Assembly (NCBI RefSeq): GCF_002915595.1
Contig: NZ_PQGG01000042.1
Location: forward strand, 62,001-126,000
Direction of reading: 5' to 3'
DNA: 64,000 nucleotides
Source of the DNA: Zhongshania marina
GTDB taxonomy: Bacteria; Pseudomonadota; Gammaproteobacteria; Pseudomonadales; Spongiibacteraceae
The position numbers and the translations under genes are program-made. Of the stretch, positions 44,226-53,179 are shown piece by piece; position 1 is the stretch's first letter, and each line of letters opens with the position of its first letter. Under the pieces are notes generated by a model. The model saw only the letters and a program-made list of their open reading frames with translations, did no database searches and was not told the DNA's origin.

Positions 44226-45068
44226 ATGAGCCTGTCTAGTTTGGTCGGCCCCGTCGCAAAAATGAAAACCCGTTTGGCCGATGAGCTTGCTATGTACAGC
44301 ATGCCCATTGGTGATGAGTTGGTGGATATGAACGCCTTAATTGGCAGCTCGCTACGCATGGAGTTTCGTCAGCAAATCAATTGCGTGCACTGTGGGCGCT
44401 TGACCAAAAAGAGTTTTAATCAGGGCTATTGCTACCCCTGTTTTCAGCGTTTGGCGCAGTGCGATAGCTGCATTGTTAGTCCTGAAAAATGCCACTATTT
44501 TGAAGGCACTTGCCGGGAGCCAGAATGGGGCGAAAGCCACTGCCTGATCGATCATATTGTGTACTTGGCAAATTCTTCAGGTGTGAAGGTTGGCATTACC
44601 CGTGGCACTCAAGTGCCTACCCGCTGGATAGATCAGGGCGCAGTTGCGGCCTTGCCAATATTTCGGGTGAGTAATCGCCTGCAGTCCGGCTTGATAGAAA
44701 CCTTATTTAAGGCCCATGTCGCTGACAAAACCAGTTGGCAGGCTATGTTAAAGGGCGAGCCTGGCGAGGTGGATTTGGCCGCGCGCCGAGACGAGCTTAC
44801 CGCGCTTTGCAAGTCGGGAATTAGCGAGCTACAAGAGCGTCATGGCATACAGGCAATTCAGCCGATTAACGATGTTGCGGTGCAGAATATTCGCTTTCCG
44901 GTTGAAACATATCCCGTAAAGGTTAAGTCCTTCAATCTTGATAAAGATCCCATAATTGAAGGTACTTTGCTCGGCATTAAAGCCCAGTATCTAATTTTTG
45001 ACACTGGCGTAATTAATATTCGTAAATACGCCGGATACCATATTGAATTAAGCAGTGAATCATTGTGA
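44226..45068 (+). CDS. DUF2797-family protein with Cys-rich zinc-binding and GIY-YIG-like segments
   Basis: 280 residues. CVHCGRL, CYPCF, CDSC and C/H residues up to the GESHC segment (about 52-106) form probable zinc sites. Next comes VYLANSSGVKVGITR...RWIDQGA (about 115-145) and a conserved Glu (IETLFK), which mimics the Y...VGIT...R...E layout of the GIY-YIG nuclease fold. The family has no proven function that I know of. It lies between yeaC and pepN, 15 bases before pepN. Confidence 0.87.
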   Translation: MSLSSLVGPVAKMKTRLADELAMYSMPIGDELVDMNALIGSSLRMEFRQQINCVHCGRLTKKSFNQGYCYPCFQRLAQCDSCIVSPEKCHYFEGTCREPEWGESHCLIDHIVYLANSSGVKVGITRGTQVPTRWIDQGAVAALPIFRVSNRLQSGLIETLFKAHVADKTSWQAMLKGEPGEVDLAARRDELTALCKSGISELQERHGIQAIQPINDVAVQNIRFPVETYPVKVKSFNLDKDPIIEGTLLGIKAQYLIFDTGVINIRKYAGYHIELSSESL

Positions 45069-45083
45069 TTCAGGAGTTGTTCC

Positions 45084-47747
45084 ATGCGCGACGCGCAGCC
45101 TAGTACCATATATTTAAGTGATTACCGTGTTCCAGAATTCTTAATTGACAGCACTTCGCTGAGCTTTGAATTAGGTGAGGCCAGCAGCATTGTGCGTTCA
45201 GTTCTTGAATTGCGACGCAATCCAGAATCAGACATTCAAGATGCGCCGTTGCAGCTACACGGCACCGAGCTTGAACTGATTTCCTTGTCGATTGATGGTC
45301 GCCGCTTAAGTGATGATGAGTGGTCGCAAAGCGGTGAGCAACTAACGATTGCCAATGTGCCGGCGTCGTTTAGCTTGCGCTGTGAAACCCGAATTCGCCC
45401 GCAGGACAATACCTCGCTAGAAGGCCTTTATAAATCTAGCGGTATGTTTTGCACCCAGTGTGAGGCCGAAGGTTTTAGAAAAATCACCTATTATTTAGAC
45501 CGCCCCGATGTGATGTCGGTGTTTACCGTAGAAATTATTGCCGATCAATCGCGTTATCCGGTATTGCTCTCAAACGGTAATCTTGTTGCCACAGAGCAGT
45601 TACCCGATGGCTTGCACAAAACTGTATGGCAAGATCCCTTTCCTAAACCGGCCTATCTGTTCGCTTTAGTTGCGGGCAAGCTGTCGGTGGTGGAAGATCA
45701 GTTTGTCACCCTTAGCGGTCGCAGCGTCGATCTTAAAATTTATGTTGAGGAAAAAGACCTCGATAAATGTGACCACGCGATGCTGTCCTTAAAGAATGCC
45801 ATGCGTTGGGACGAAGAGGTTTATGGCCGGGAATACGATTTAGATATTTTTAATATCGTTGCCGTTGATGACTTCAATATGGGGGCAATGGAAAACAAAA
45901 GCCTCAATATTTTTAATACCTCCTGTGTGTTGGCAAAACCAGAAACTACCACCGATGCCGGCTTCCAGCGTGTGGAAGGGGTTGTTGCTCACGAGTACTT
46001 CCATAACTGGTCGGGCAACCGCGTTACCTGCAGAGACTGGTTTCAACTAAGTTTGAAAGAAGGATTTACGGTATTTCGCGACGCTGAGTTTTCTTCCGAT
46101 ATGGGCTCGCCCACGGTGAAGCGGGTTGAAGATGTAACCCTGTTGCGCACTGCCCAATTCGCTGAAGACGCCGGCCCAATGGCGCATCCTATTCGCCCCG
46201 ATTCCTTCATTGAAATCTCAAATTTCTACACGGTAACGGTATATGAAAAAGGCGCGGAAGTGGTGCGTATGATTCACACCTTGTTAGGGCCGGAGTTGTT
46301 CCGCAAAGGTAGCGATTTGTATTTTGAACGTCACGACGGCCAAGCCGTGACCTGTGAAGATTTTGTGTTGGCGATGGAAGATGCCAGCGGTATCGATCTA
46401 AAACAATTCCGCAATTGGTATTCTCAAGCGGGAACACCGCGATTAAATATTAGCGGTCGTTACGACGCACAAGCGCAAAGCTATACTCTGACTGTTAAGC
46501 AATCTTGCCCAGCAACGCCAGGGCAAGCAGAAAAAGCGCCGTTCCATATTCCCCTTGCCCTTGCCTTAATTGGTGAGGCGGGGCAGCTGCCTTTGCAGCT
46601 AGTAGATGCCGAGCCAAATACCGAGACTGCTGACAATACTGAATTAGTGTTGAGCGTAAGGCAGCCGGAGCAAAGTTTTGTATTTAGCAATATTCAAGAA
46701 GAGCCCGTACCCAGCTTATTGCGAGGTTTTTCGGCGCCGGTAAAACTGGACTTTGATTATAGCCGCGACCAATTATTACGCCTTATGCGCAGTGATAGCG
46801 ACGGTTTCTGTCGCTGGGATGCGAGTCAGCAATTGGGGCTGGCAGAAATAAAACGCGCAATCACTGCGATCGCAGCGGGGCAGGAAGTGTGCCCTGATGT
46901 TGAGTACATCAATGCTTGCCGCGAGCTTTTGGCAGATACCTCCCTAGATGCCGCGATGGTTGCACTCATGTTGCAGCTGCCGTCTGAGGCTTACTTGGCG
47001 GAGATTATCCATCCGGTAGATGTTCACGGTATTCATCATGCCCGAGAGGCGCTGCGCAAAGTCCTCGCCACCGCACTACGTGAGGAGTTAAGTGCTTGTT
47101 ATTCGCGCTGTGAGAGCGACGAAGAATATGCCGCCAATGCCGAACAAATTGCACGCCGTAGCTTAAAGAACACTGCGCTCTCGTTGTTGATGTTGCTGAA
47201 TGAGGAGCAATTTACTGCGCTGGCGATTAAGCAGTTTGAAAACAGCGGCAATATGACCGATCGTTTGGCGGCACTCACCTATCTTGTTAATAGCGAATCG
47301 GATTACAAGGCCAAGGCGCTTCAGCTGTTTTATCAGCAATGGCAGCACGAGCCCTTGGTTATTAATCAGTGGTTCCAAGTGCAGGCAATGTGTCGTTTAG
47401 CGGGTACCTTGGAAACCGTGCAGGGGCTTATGTCTCATCCAGCCTTTGATATTCGCAACCCCAATAAGGTACGCGCCTTGATCGGTGCCTTCTGTGGTCA
47501 GAACGGGGTTAATTTCCACCGTGAAGATGGCGCCGGTTATCGATTCTTGGCAGATCAGGTACTGGTACTCAATCGCAGCAATCCGCAAATTGCCTCGCGT
47601 TTGCTGGTGCCGCTAACCAAATGGCGTAAATATTTGCCGGCGGCTCAGCAGCTGATGCGCGCTGAATTGCAGCGGGTTTTAGCAGAACCAGAACTGTCTA
47701 GCGATGTGTATGAGGTGGTCTCGAAAAGTCTGCAGGACTATTCCTAG
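45084..47747 (+). CDS. pepN: Aminopeptidase N (M1 family)
   Basis: 887 residues. The zinc motif is His303-Glu304-x-x-His307 (AHEYFHNW) with Glu326 as third ligand, and the exopeptidase signature GAMEN (FNMGAMENKSL) stands just before. Domains are an N-terminal beta saddle, the thermolysin-like catalytic domain, a beta sandwich and a helical C-terminal bowl. It removes N-terminal amino acids from peptides in the cytoplasm. It ends the nadK-pepN gene neighbourhood. Confidence 0.97.
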   Translation: MRDAQPSTIYLSDYRVPEFLIDSTSLSFELGEASSIVRSVLELRRNPESDIQDAPLQLHGTELELISLSIDGRRLSDDEWSQSGEQLTIANVPASFSLRCETRIRPQDNTSLEGLYKSSGMFCTQCEAEGFRKITYYLDRPDVMSVFTVEIIADQSRYPVLLSNGNLVATEQLPDGLHKTVWQDPFPKPAYLFALVAGKLSVVEDQFVTLSGRSVDLKIYVEEKDLDKCDHAMLSLKNAMRWDEEVYGREYDLDIFNIVAVDDFNMGAMENKSLNIFNTSCVLAKPETTTDAGFQRVEGVVAHEYFHNWSGNRVTCRDWFQLSLKEGFTVFRDAEFSSDMGSPTVKRVEDVTLLRTAQFAEDAGPMAHPIRPDSFIEISNFYTVTVYEKGAEVVRMIHTLLGPELFRKGSDLYFERHDGQAVTCEDFVLAMEDASGIDLKQFRNWYSQAGTPRLNISGRYDAQAQSYTLTVKQSCPATPGQAEKAPFHIPLALALIGEAGQLPLQLVDAEPNTETADNTELVLSVRQPEQSFVFSNIQEEPVPSLLRGFSAPVKLDFDYSRDQLLRLMRSDSDGFCRWDASQQLGLAEIKRAITAIAAGQEVCPDVEYINACRELLADTSLDAAMVALMLQLPSEAYLAEIIHPVDVHGIHHAREALRKVLATALREELSACYSRCESDEEYAANAEQIARRSLKNTALSLLMLLNEEQFTALAIKQFENSGNMTDRLAALTYLVNSESDYKAKALQLFYQQWQHEPLVINQWFQVQAMCRLAGTLETVQGLMSHPAFDIRNPNKVRALIGAFCGQNGVNFHREDGAGYRFLADQVLVLNRSNPQIASRLLVPLTKWRKYLPAAQQLMRAELQRVLAEPELSSDVYEVVSKSLQDYS

Positions 47748-47873
47748 TTGAAGAGTATGCCCAATGCCTTGAGCTGTTCAGGGTGCTGGGCGCAATTGCT
47801 TGCGGTAGTGCCAATTTGCATCCCCAAATAGTCAAAGCGCTCGCTCAGAATTTGCTTGGAATAGATATTCAAT

Positions 47874-47909
47874 TTGTTATAACAATATATGCTTAAGTTA
47901 TAAGCGTAT
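47874..47909. promoter_or_regulatory. Two adjacent palindromes upstream of cysH
   Basis: TTGTTATAACAA (47874-47885) is a perfect 12-base palindrome. One base later come two 9-base arms ATATGCTTA-N5-TAAGCGTAT with one mismatch (47887-47909). They lie about 70-105 bases before the cysH ATG, where a CysB-like or other sulfur regulator would bind. The regulator is not encoded nearby. Confidence 0.5.
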
Positions 47910-47979
47910 GATTTTAAAGAATTTATTCCTGTTTTAGGCAGTGTTGTGATACAGTTGCGGCCTGATTAGTACTGAACTG

Positions 47980-48618
47980 ATGAAAATGAAAGATTTAGAC
48001 CTAAACTCATTAAACGCAGAGCTTCGCCATAAGTCGGCTGCCGATATTATTCGGTGGGCGGTGTCGCAGGGCGTGCCAATGATGGGGTCTACTAGTTTTG
48101 CGCCAAATGCCGCAGTCATGTTGAAGCTGATTACCGATGTGGCGCCAGATATGCCCGTGGTTTGGGCTGACAGCGGCTATAACGTGCCTGATACCTATCG
48201 GGTGGCGGAGCAGTTAATCAAGTTGCTTAAACCAAATTTAAAATTATACATCCCAGAAATTACCGCTGAGCACCGCAACGCCATCATGGGGGGGATTCCA
48301 CACCCAGATGACAATCCCGAGCTGCACAAGGAATTTACTCGGCAGGTAAAACTGGAGCCCTTTAACCGCGCCTTTGCTGATTTAGCCCCTCAAATTTGGG
48401 TGACGGGTATTCGCAAAGAAGAAACCGCATTCCGCCAGAATTTAGACATATTGTCTTGGGATGGTCGCGGTATATTAAAGGTTGCGCCAATTTTTTACTG
48501 GAACGAGGCCGATGTTGCGGCGTTTATGGCTGAGCACAAATTGCCTTCTGCCAAGCATTATTTTGACCCAACCAAGGTGGCAGAAAACCGCGAGTGCGGT
48601 TTGCACACCTCCGCCTAA
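47980..48618 (+). CDS. cysH: Phosphoadenylyl-sulfate reductase family (PAPS reductase)
   Basis: 212 residues, a little shorter than E. coli CysH (244). The PP-loop-like start is [14 protein letters not shown], with [15 protein letters not shown] (substrate) and [10 protein letters not shown] following. The catalytic Cys206 is in the RECGLH tail. The paired CC motifs that hold an iron-sulfur cluster in APS reductases are missing, so a thioredoxin-dependent PAPS-type reaction giving sulfite is likely. Two palindromes upstream at 47874-47909 suggest regulated expression. Confidence 0.9.
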   Translation: MKMKDLDLNSLNAELRHKSAADIIRWAVSQGVPMMGSTSFAPNAAVMLKLITDVAPDMPVVWADSGYNVPDTYRVAEQLIKLLKPNLKLYIPEITAEHRNAIMGGIPHPDDNPELHKEFTRQVKLEPFNRAFADLAPQIWVTGIRKEETAFRQNLDILSWDGRGILKVAPIFYWNEADVAAFMAEHKLPSAKHYFDPTKVAENRECGLHTSA

Positions 48619-48707
48619 ATGATGTGGCCGGTCTTGGCTGGCCAACATACCTTTCTCGTCTCCCTTGTTTTCGGTATCCTGCCGCTTCTGAGTTAAGGTC
48701 TTTCGCC

Positions 48708-49733
48708 ATGTATTCTGTATTACGCCGTATATTATTTTGCCTCCCCACAGAAACCTCCCATCACCTATCTTTAGCGTCGGTGTCACTGCTGCAAAAATGC
48801 GGTTTGAGTGGTCTGTTTGCTAAGCCCGTGGCGTCGGCACCGCGCACAGTGATGGGGATTGAATTCCCTAATCCGGTGGGTTTGGCGGCGGGTTTAGATA
48901 AAGACGCAAAACATATCAATGGTTTGTCAGCCCTTGGTTTTGGCTTTATAGAAGTGGGCACGGTGACCCCAAAGGCACAGCCGGGTAATCCACAGCCGCG
49001 TTTATTTCGCCTGCCTGAGGCAGAGGCGATTATTAATCGCATGGGATTTAATAATTTAGGGTTAGATCATTTACTTGAACAGGTGAAGGCCAGCAAGTTC
49101 AAGGGTGTCTTAGGGATCAATATCGGCAAGAATAAAGACACGCCGGCAGAAAACGCGGTAGATGATTATTTGCTCGGCCTGCGCGCTGTTTATCCCCATG
49201 CGAGCTATGTAACGGTGAATTTGTCGTCACCGAATACGCCGGGATTGCGGGATTTACAATTCGGGCAGCCGCTAATAGATTTGCTTGCCGCCTTAAAAGC
49301 GGCGCAATTAGCCTTGGCTGAGCAATACGGTCGCTATGTACCAATGGCGGTAAAAATCGCGCCCGATATGGCTGAGGATGATATTCGTCGAGTTGCCGAG
49401 GTGTTTGTAGAGCAGGGCATCGACGGCGTGATTGCCACTAATACCACCATTGCTCGCGACGCGGTGGCAGGCTTAGCCCACGGCGAGGAGGCGGGTGGTT
49501 TAAGTGGTAAGCCAGTGCGGGATAGCTCAACAAAGGTGATTCGCATTTTGGCAGATGCCCTACAGGGCCGTTTGCCCATTATTGGCGTTGGCGGTATTAG
49601 CGATGGCGAATCTGCTGCTGAAAAAATCGCGGCTGGCGCATCATTGGTACAAATTTATACTGGCTTTATTTATCGTGGACCGGCATTGATTGCAGAAGCT
49701 GCTGCAGCCATTGCCAAACAAGAGGCGGCCTAA
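48708..49733 (+). CDS. pyrD: Quinone-dependent dihydroorotate dehydrogenase (class 2)
   Basis: 341 residues from the ATG at 48708 (AAGG upstream; a longer frame would run back into cysH). It is an FMN-binding TIM barrel with [21 protein letters not shown] and the class 2 catalytic Ser174 in [10 protein letters not shown]. The N-terminal amphipathic helices (about 1-45) attach it to the inner membrane and pass electrons to ubiquinone during pyrimidine synthesis. The stop shares a base with the MarC start (TAATG). Confidence 0.97.
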   Translation: MYSVLRRILFCLPTETSHHLSLASVSLLQKCGLSGLFAKPVASAPRTVMGIEFPNPVGLAAGLDKDAKHINGLSALGFGFIEVGTVTPKAQPGNPQPRLFRLPEAEAIINRMGFNNLGLDHLLEQVKASKFKGVLGINIGKNKDTPAENAVDDYLLGLRAVYPHASYVTVNLSSPNTPGLRDLQFGQPLIDLLAALKAAQLALAEQYGRYVPMAVKIAPDMAEDDIRRVAEVFVEQGIDGVIATNTTIARDAVAGLAHGEEAGGLSGKPVRDSSTKVIRILADALQGRLPIIGVGGISDGESAAEKIAAGASLVQIYTGFIYRGPALIAEAAAAIAKQEAA

Positions 49734-50395
49734 TGGCTCTCGATAGCGCACTTATAGAAGCGTTTAGCGTTTCCCTGGCGACCTTTTTTGCGACTATTGG
49801 TCCTATTGATGTGGCGGCAATGTTCGCGGCTTTGACCAGCGGCGTTTCAGCAAAAAAACGCCGTCACACCGCTGTGCGCGGAGTCTTGATAGCCGGCGCT
49901 ATTTTATTGGCCTTTGCTTTGCTTGGTGAGTTCATTCTCAATGTCATGGGGATTTCGCTGGCGGCCTTGCGCGCAGCGGGTGGCGTGCTACTGCTGTTAA
50001 TAGGTATTGATCTGGTAACAGTGAAGGGCAGTGGTGCTACTACCACCACCAGCGACGAAGACCTAGAAGCAGAAGAGCGCAGCGATATTGCGGTATTCCC
50101 CTTAGCGACGCCACTTATAGCGGGGCCTGGTGCAATAGGCGCGGTGATATTATTAATGGCCCACGCCGACGGAGATTTTCTAGAGCAGGGAGCTGTTATT
50201 ATCTCCCTGCTATTAGTATTGGTGATGACTTTATTGTCACTGCTGCTGGCTAGCCGCTTGCAAAACTGGCTGGGAGTGACGGGCATGCATATGATCAGCC
50301 GCGTTTTTGGTGTGTTGCTCTGCGCTCTGGCAATGCAATTCTTATTTGACGGCATTGCGCAGAGCGGCTTGATACCCAGCGGCGTAGTAGGTTAA
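49733..50395 (+). CDS. MarC-family integral membrane protein
   Basis: 220 residues with about six membrane helices, matching the MarC/UPF0056 family (FFATIGPIDVAAMFAAL, FPLATPLIAGPGAIGAVILLMA). The role of this family is unsettled; an early link to multiple antibiotic resistance was withdrawn. A hydrophilic loop with TTTTSDEDLEAEERS separates the two halves. Coupled to pyrD by TAATG overlap, which may only reflect compact packing. Confidence 0.9.
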   Translation: MALDSALIEAFSVSLATFFATIGPIDVAAMFAALTSGVSAKKRRHTAVRGVLIAGAILLAFALLGEFILNVMGISLAALRAAGGVLLLLIGIDLVTVKGSGATTTTSDEDLEAEERSDIAVFPLATPLIAGPGAIGAVILLMAHADGDFLEQGAVIISLLLVLVMTLLSLLLASRLQNWLGVTGMHMISRVFGVLLCALAMQFLFDGIAQSGLIPSGVVG

Positions 50396-50407
50396 TTATG
50401 CCGCTAG

Positions 50408-51250
50408 CTAGGAGCTAAAGGGCTGACCTATCGGGACGGATTCCGGCCCTGCAAATTGCATAACTGCCTTTCGCATCGAAATTGTACACAGCGGTTTTTT
50501 AGGTAGGCCTAAGTCCCGCAGCGTGACGGCCAATGGGTGGGTTTCACCAATGTCTGGCACGCGGCCTCCCAGCTTAAAGGTGAGCCCTTCGCCTTCGGTG
50601 GTGCCTATCGTTTTCCATGCTAGACCATTTCGTATCGCTAAAGACGGTGCAGCTTGCGGTTTGGCTCGAGACTTCCCCCCTGTTGCGGCATGAATGGAAA
50701 ATACCAGCTCGCCATCGTCATTGAAGGTGGCTGCGGCGGTCTTGGGAGCGAACTGAATATCCACCTCAGTAACCCATTTTGGAAATCCCCAAATAAAGCG
50801 GCCAGCATGGGTGGTAAAACCTTGGTTTACTGGCATGCGGTACACGTAACTGCTCAGTGAACCTTTGGCCATTCGCAGGGCCGAACCAATGACTGGGAGT
50901 GGCTTGCTTTCTTCTGGTGTGGTTACAGGGAATACAATGGCGGCTTCATTGTAATCGCCCAAATCATTCTGCTGATAATCAACGCCCAGTAATTGCATGA
51001 GTGCTTTGCCTGGCCAGATTTCAACAACCTTGAAGCCACTATCAGCGATAAGCTGCTGGGCTTTCTTGGCATCGACCACAAAGATGTTCATTAACATGGC
51101 GGCGGCGCCAACATTGACGGGAAGCGTAATATCTTTGCCGGCTATTTTGTAAGACTGGGAGCTGACTTTTGTGCAGTGCTCATCGGTAATTTCTTTACCG
51201 GTGTCACCGGGAACGGGCTCTTCCTGACATATAATGGCGGTATTCTGCAT
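50408..51250 (-). CDS. Acetoacetate decarboxylase-family protein
   Basis: 280 residues. The segment RFIWGFPKWVTEV carries Lys158 at the position of the Schiff-base lysine of acetoacetate decarboxylase, and ARMAKGSLSSYVYRMP-like sequence before it fits the fold. Family members may decarboxylate acetoacetate or act on other beta-keto or cyclic substrates, and many remain uncharacterised. Single minus-strand gene, convergent with marC. Confidence 0.83.
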   Translation of the reverse strand: MQNTAIICQEEPVPGDTGKEITDEHCTKVSSQSYKIAGKDITLPVNVGAAAMLMNIFVVDAKKAQQLIADSGFKVVEIWPGKALMQLLGVDYQQNDLGDYNEAAIVFPVTTPEESKPLPVIGSALRMAKGSLSSYVYRMPVNQGFTTHAGRFIWGFPKWVTEVDIQFAPKTAAATFNDDGELVFSIHAATGGKSRAKPQAAPSLAIRNGLAWKTIGTTEGEGLTFKLGGRVPDIGETHPLAVTLRDLGLPKKPLCTISMRKAVMQFAGPESVPIGQPFSS

Positions 51251-51473
51251 TCGAGTTGCCTCCTTTTTATTATGTGCGGCTCGATGGTAATGATAGTGTA
51301 ACCCAATGTTGAATAAAGGCTGATTACAATGGCGTAACTTGGCCTGAGCGAATAAGGTCTAAGTATTGCATTAGCTATTACGCCCTCGGCATCTACGGGG
51401 GCGGAGTACTGAGGCCTCAATTTATGGGTGTGATTTTCTTGCGAAGCTGCGTCGCAATCTAGGGAAAAGTGAA

Positions 51474-52841
51474 ATGGCGAATATTATATCTGCCCGCGTG
51501 AAAGACAGAATCTTGCTTGCTGCCTCCAAAGGGCGGGGGCTAAGTGCCGCCAGCGACACCTCTGGCCGCAGAATCAGTATGGCGGAATTTGGGGTAAGAG
51601 GTTCTTGGCGAGTTCTGCAAACGACGGTGGCGCTCTATCCCCGCGCGATAAAATGGTTGTTGCAACGGCGTCAGCCCACGCCTAAGGAGTTACGAGAGTT
51701 ATTCGAGACCTTGGGGGCGACCTACATTAAGTTTGGGCAGTTTATCGCCAGTTCGCCGTCTATATTTCCCAAGGAATACGTGGATGAGTTTCAGCATTGT
51801 TTAGATCAAACTCCCTCATTGCCCTTTAGTAAAATTCGTCAAATTATTGAGCAAGACTTGGGGCAGCCCATATCGGCTGTTTTTTCATCAATCGACGAGT
51901 CTGCGCTGGCATCCGCGTCTATCGCGCAGGTTCATGCGGCAACATTGCTAAGCGGCGAGGATGTGGTTGTAAAGGTTCAAAAGCCTGGCGTACAGGCAAT
52001 TCTTACCACCGATATGAACGCAGTATATTTGTTGATTCGTTTATTCGAACTGATTTTGCCGAATACCGATAAAGACGCGGTGGCAGGTTTGGTTGAGGAA
52101 ATGTATCAGTCGATGATTGATGAATGTGACTTTCTTAAAGAAGCCGACAATCTTCGTCAATTCCGTAAATTTCTTAGTGATAGCGGCAATGAGGTGGTGG
52201 TCGCGCCCAAGCCATATACCAATGCCTCGGGTGCGAAGGTGCTCACTATGGAGCGCTTTTATGGTGTGGCCCTCACCAATGAAATGGCGATGAGTAAGGG
52301 CGAATTTGACCCCGCAAGTAGCTTGTTTAATGCGCTAAACACGTGGTTCGCGAGCCTGACCCAGTGCCCATTTTTCCACGCTGACTTACATAGTGGAAAT
52401 TTGATGATTATGCCGGATGGTAAAGTCGGCTTCATCGATTTTGGCATGGTAGGTCGGATACAGCCTGAAGCTTGGCAAGCTATTTTTAGTTTGTTTATGG
52501 CCATCAGTGAACAAAATTACCGTCTAATGGCGGAGTCGATGGTGAGCGTGGGTATTACCCGCGACAAGGTCGATGTTGATGCCTTAATGCATGATATACA
52601 AAGTCTATTTGAGGGACTTAATTCCCTAGACCCCCAGCGGGTATTAGAGAATCGTCAAGGCGACGGTATCAACGCGCTATTAAGTGAGTTGGGGGACATC
52701 GCTAGAAAATACGGTATTCGCTTTCCCCGCGCCTTTACAATGTTGCTGAAGCAGTTCCTCTACTTCGATCGCTATATGGAATTATTGGCACCGGGTGCCG
52801 ATATTTTCCAAGATGAGCGCGTCGATTTCTATCTACATTAA
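51474..52841 (+). CDS. ABC1/UbiB-type atypical kinase (AarF domain)
   Basis: 455 residues. The conserved KxGQ motif is KFGQFIASSP, the Ala-rich loop ASASIAQVHAA, the ATP-binding lysine segment VVKVQKPGV, the catalytic HADLHSGNLMI and the metal-binding FIDFGMVGR. UbiB-type proteins are ATPases tied to coenzyme Q synthesis or lipid handling. It lacks the C-terminal double membrane helix typical of true UbiB and is not near ubiE or ubiJ, so it is probably a paralogue and not UbiB itself. Confidence 0.88.
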   Translation: MANIISARVKDRILLAASKGRGLSAASDTSGRRISMAEFGVRGSWRVLQTTVALYPRAIKWLLQRRQPTPKELRELFETLGATYIKFGQFIASSPSIFPKEYVDEFQHCLDQTPSLPFSKIRQIIEQDLGQPISAVFSSIDESALASASIAQVHAATLLSGEDVVVKVQKPGVQAILTTDMNAVYLLIRLFELILPNTDKDAVAGLVEEMYQSMIDECDFLKEADNLRQFRKFLSDSGNEVVVAPKPYTNASGAKVLTMERFYGVALTNEMAMSKGEFDPASSLFNALNTWFASLTQCPFFHADLHSGNLMIMPDGKVGFIDFGMVGRIQPEAWQAIFSLFMAISEQNYRLMAESMVSVGITRDKVDVDALMHDIQSLFEGLNSLDPQRVLENRQGDGINALLSELGDIARKYGIRFPRAFTMLLKQFLYFDRYMELLAPGADIFQDERVDFYLH

Positions 52842-53179
52842 GGCGTAAACATGAGCGCCTATTCATGACTCCCTAGCTTTTTCAACGTAAATGTCTGTAC
52901 TCTGGTGGCGATAGCGGGGCGTTCCGCTACCGCCACCGTGTAAGTCACCTCAAATTGCCAGTATTTCTGCTGCTAAAACCTCTATTTCTGCCGTATTTCA
53001 GTAGGTAGATCACACTATTCTTGTCGATGCAGTTTGCCGCTAAAGTCTGCTTATAGATTTTCCGCGTATACACGGAAGGTACACACGCATTGATAGCGCA
53101 GATGTTGATGCTGCTTTGTCGGGGGTATGGAATATGACGAACTGGACGCTCGCTTGTGCTTGCACAAGCCACTAGCACA
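52842..53179. other. Intergenic region with two hairpins before the signalling operon
   Basis: The first hairpin (52904-52937) has 14-base arms with one mismatch and a GGCGTT loop, but no T-run; it may end or protect the upstream mRNA. The second, GCTTGTGC-TT-GCACAAGC (53152-53169), sits 10 bases before the ATG at 53180, where it could be an operator or hide the start. No gene is recognised. Confidence 0.5.

Noticed and set aside
49864-50355. 163-residue frame on the minus strand
   Set aside because: Antisense to the marC gene, which has clear membrane-family motifs.
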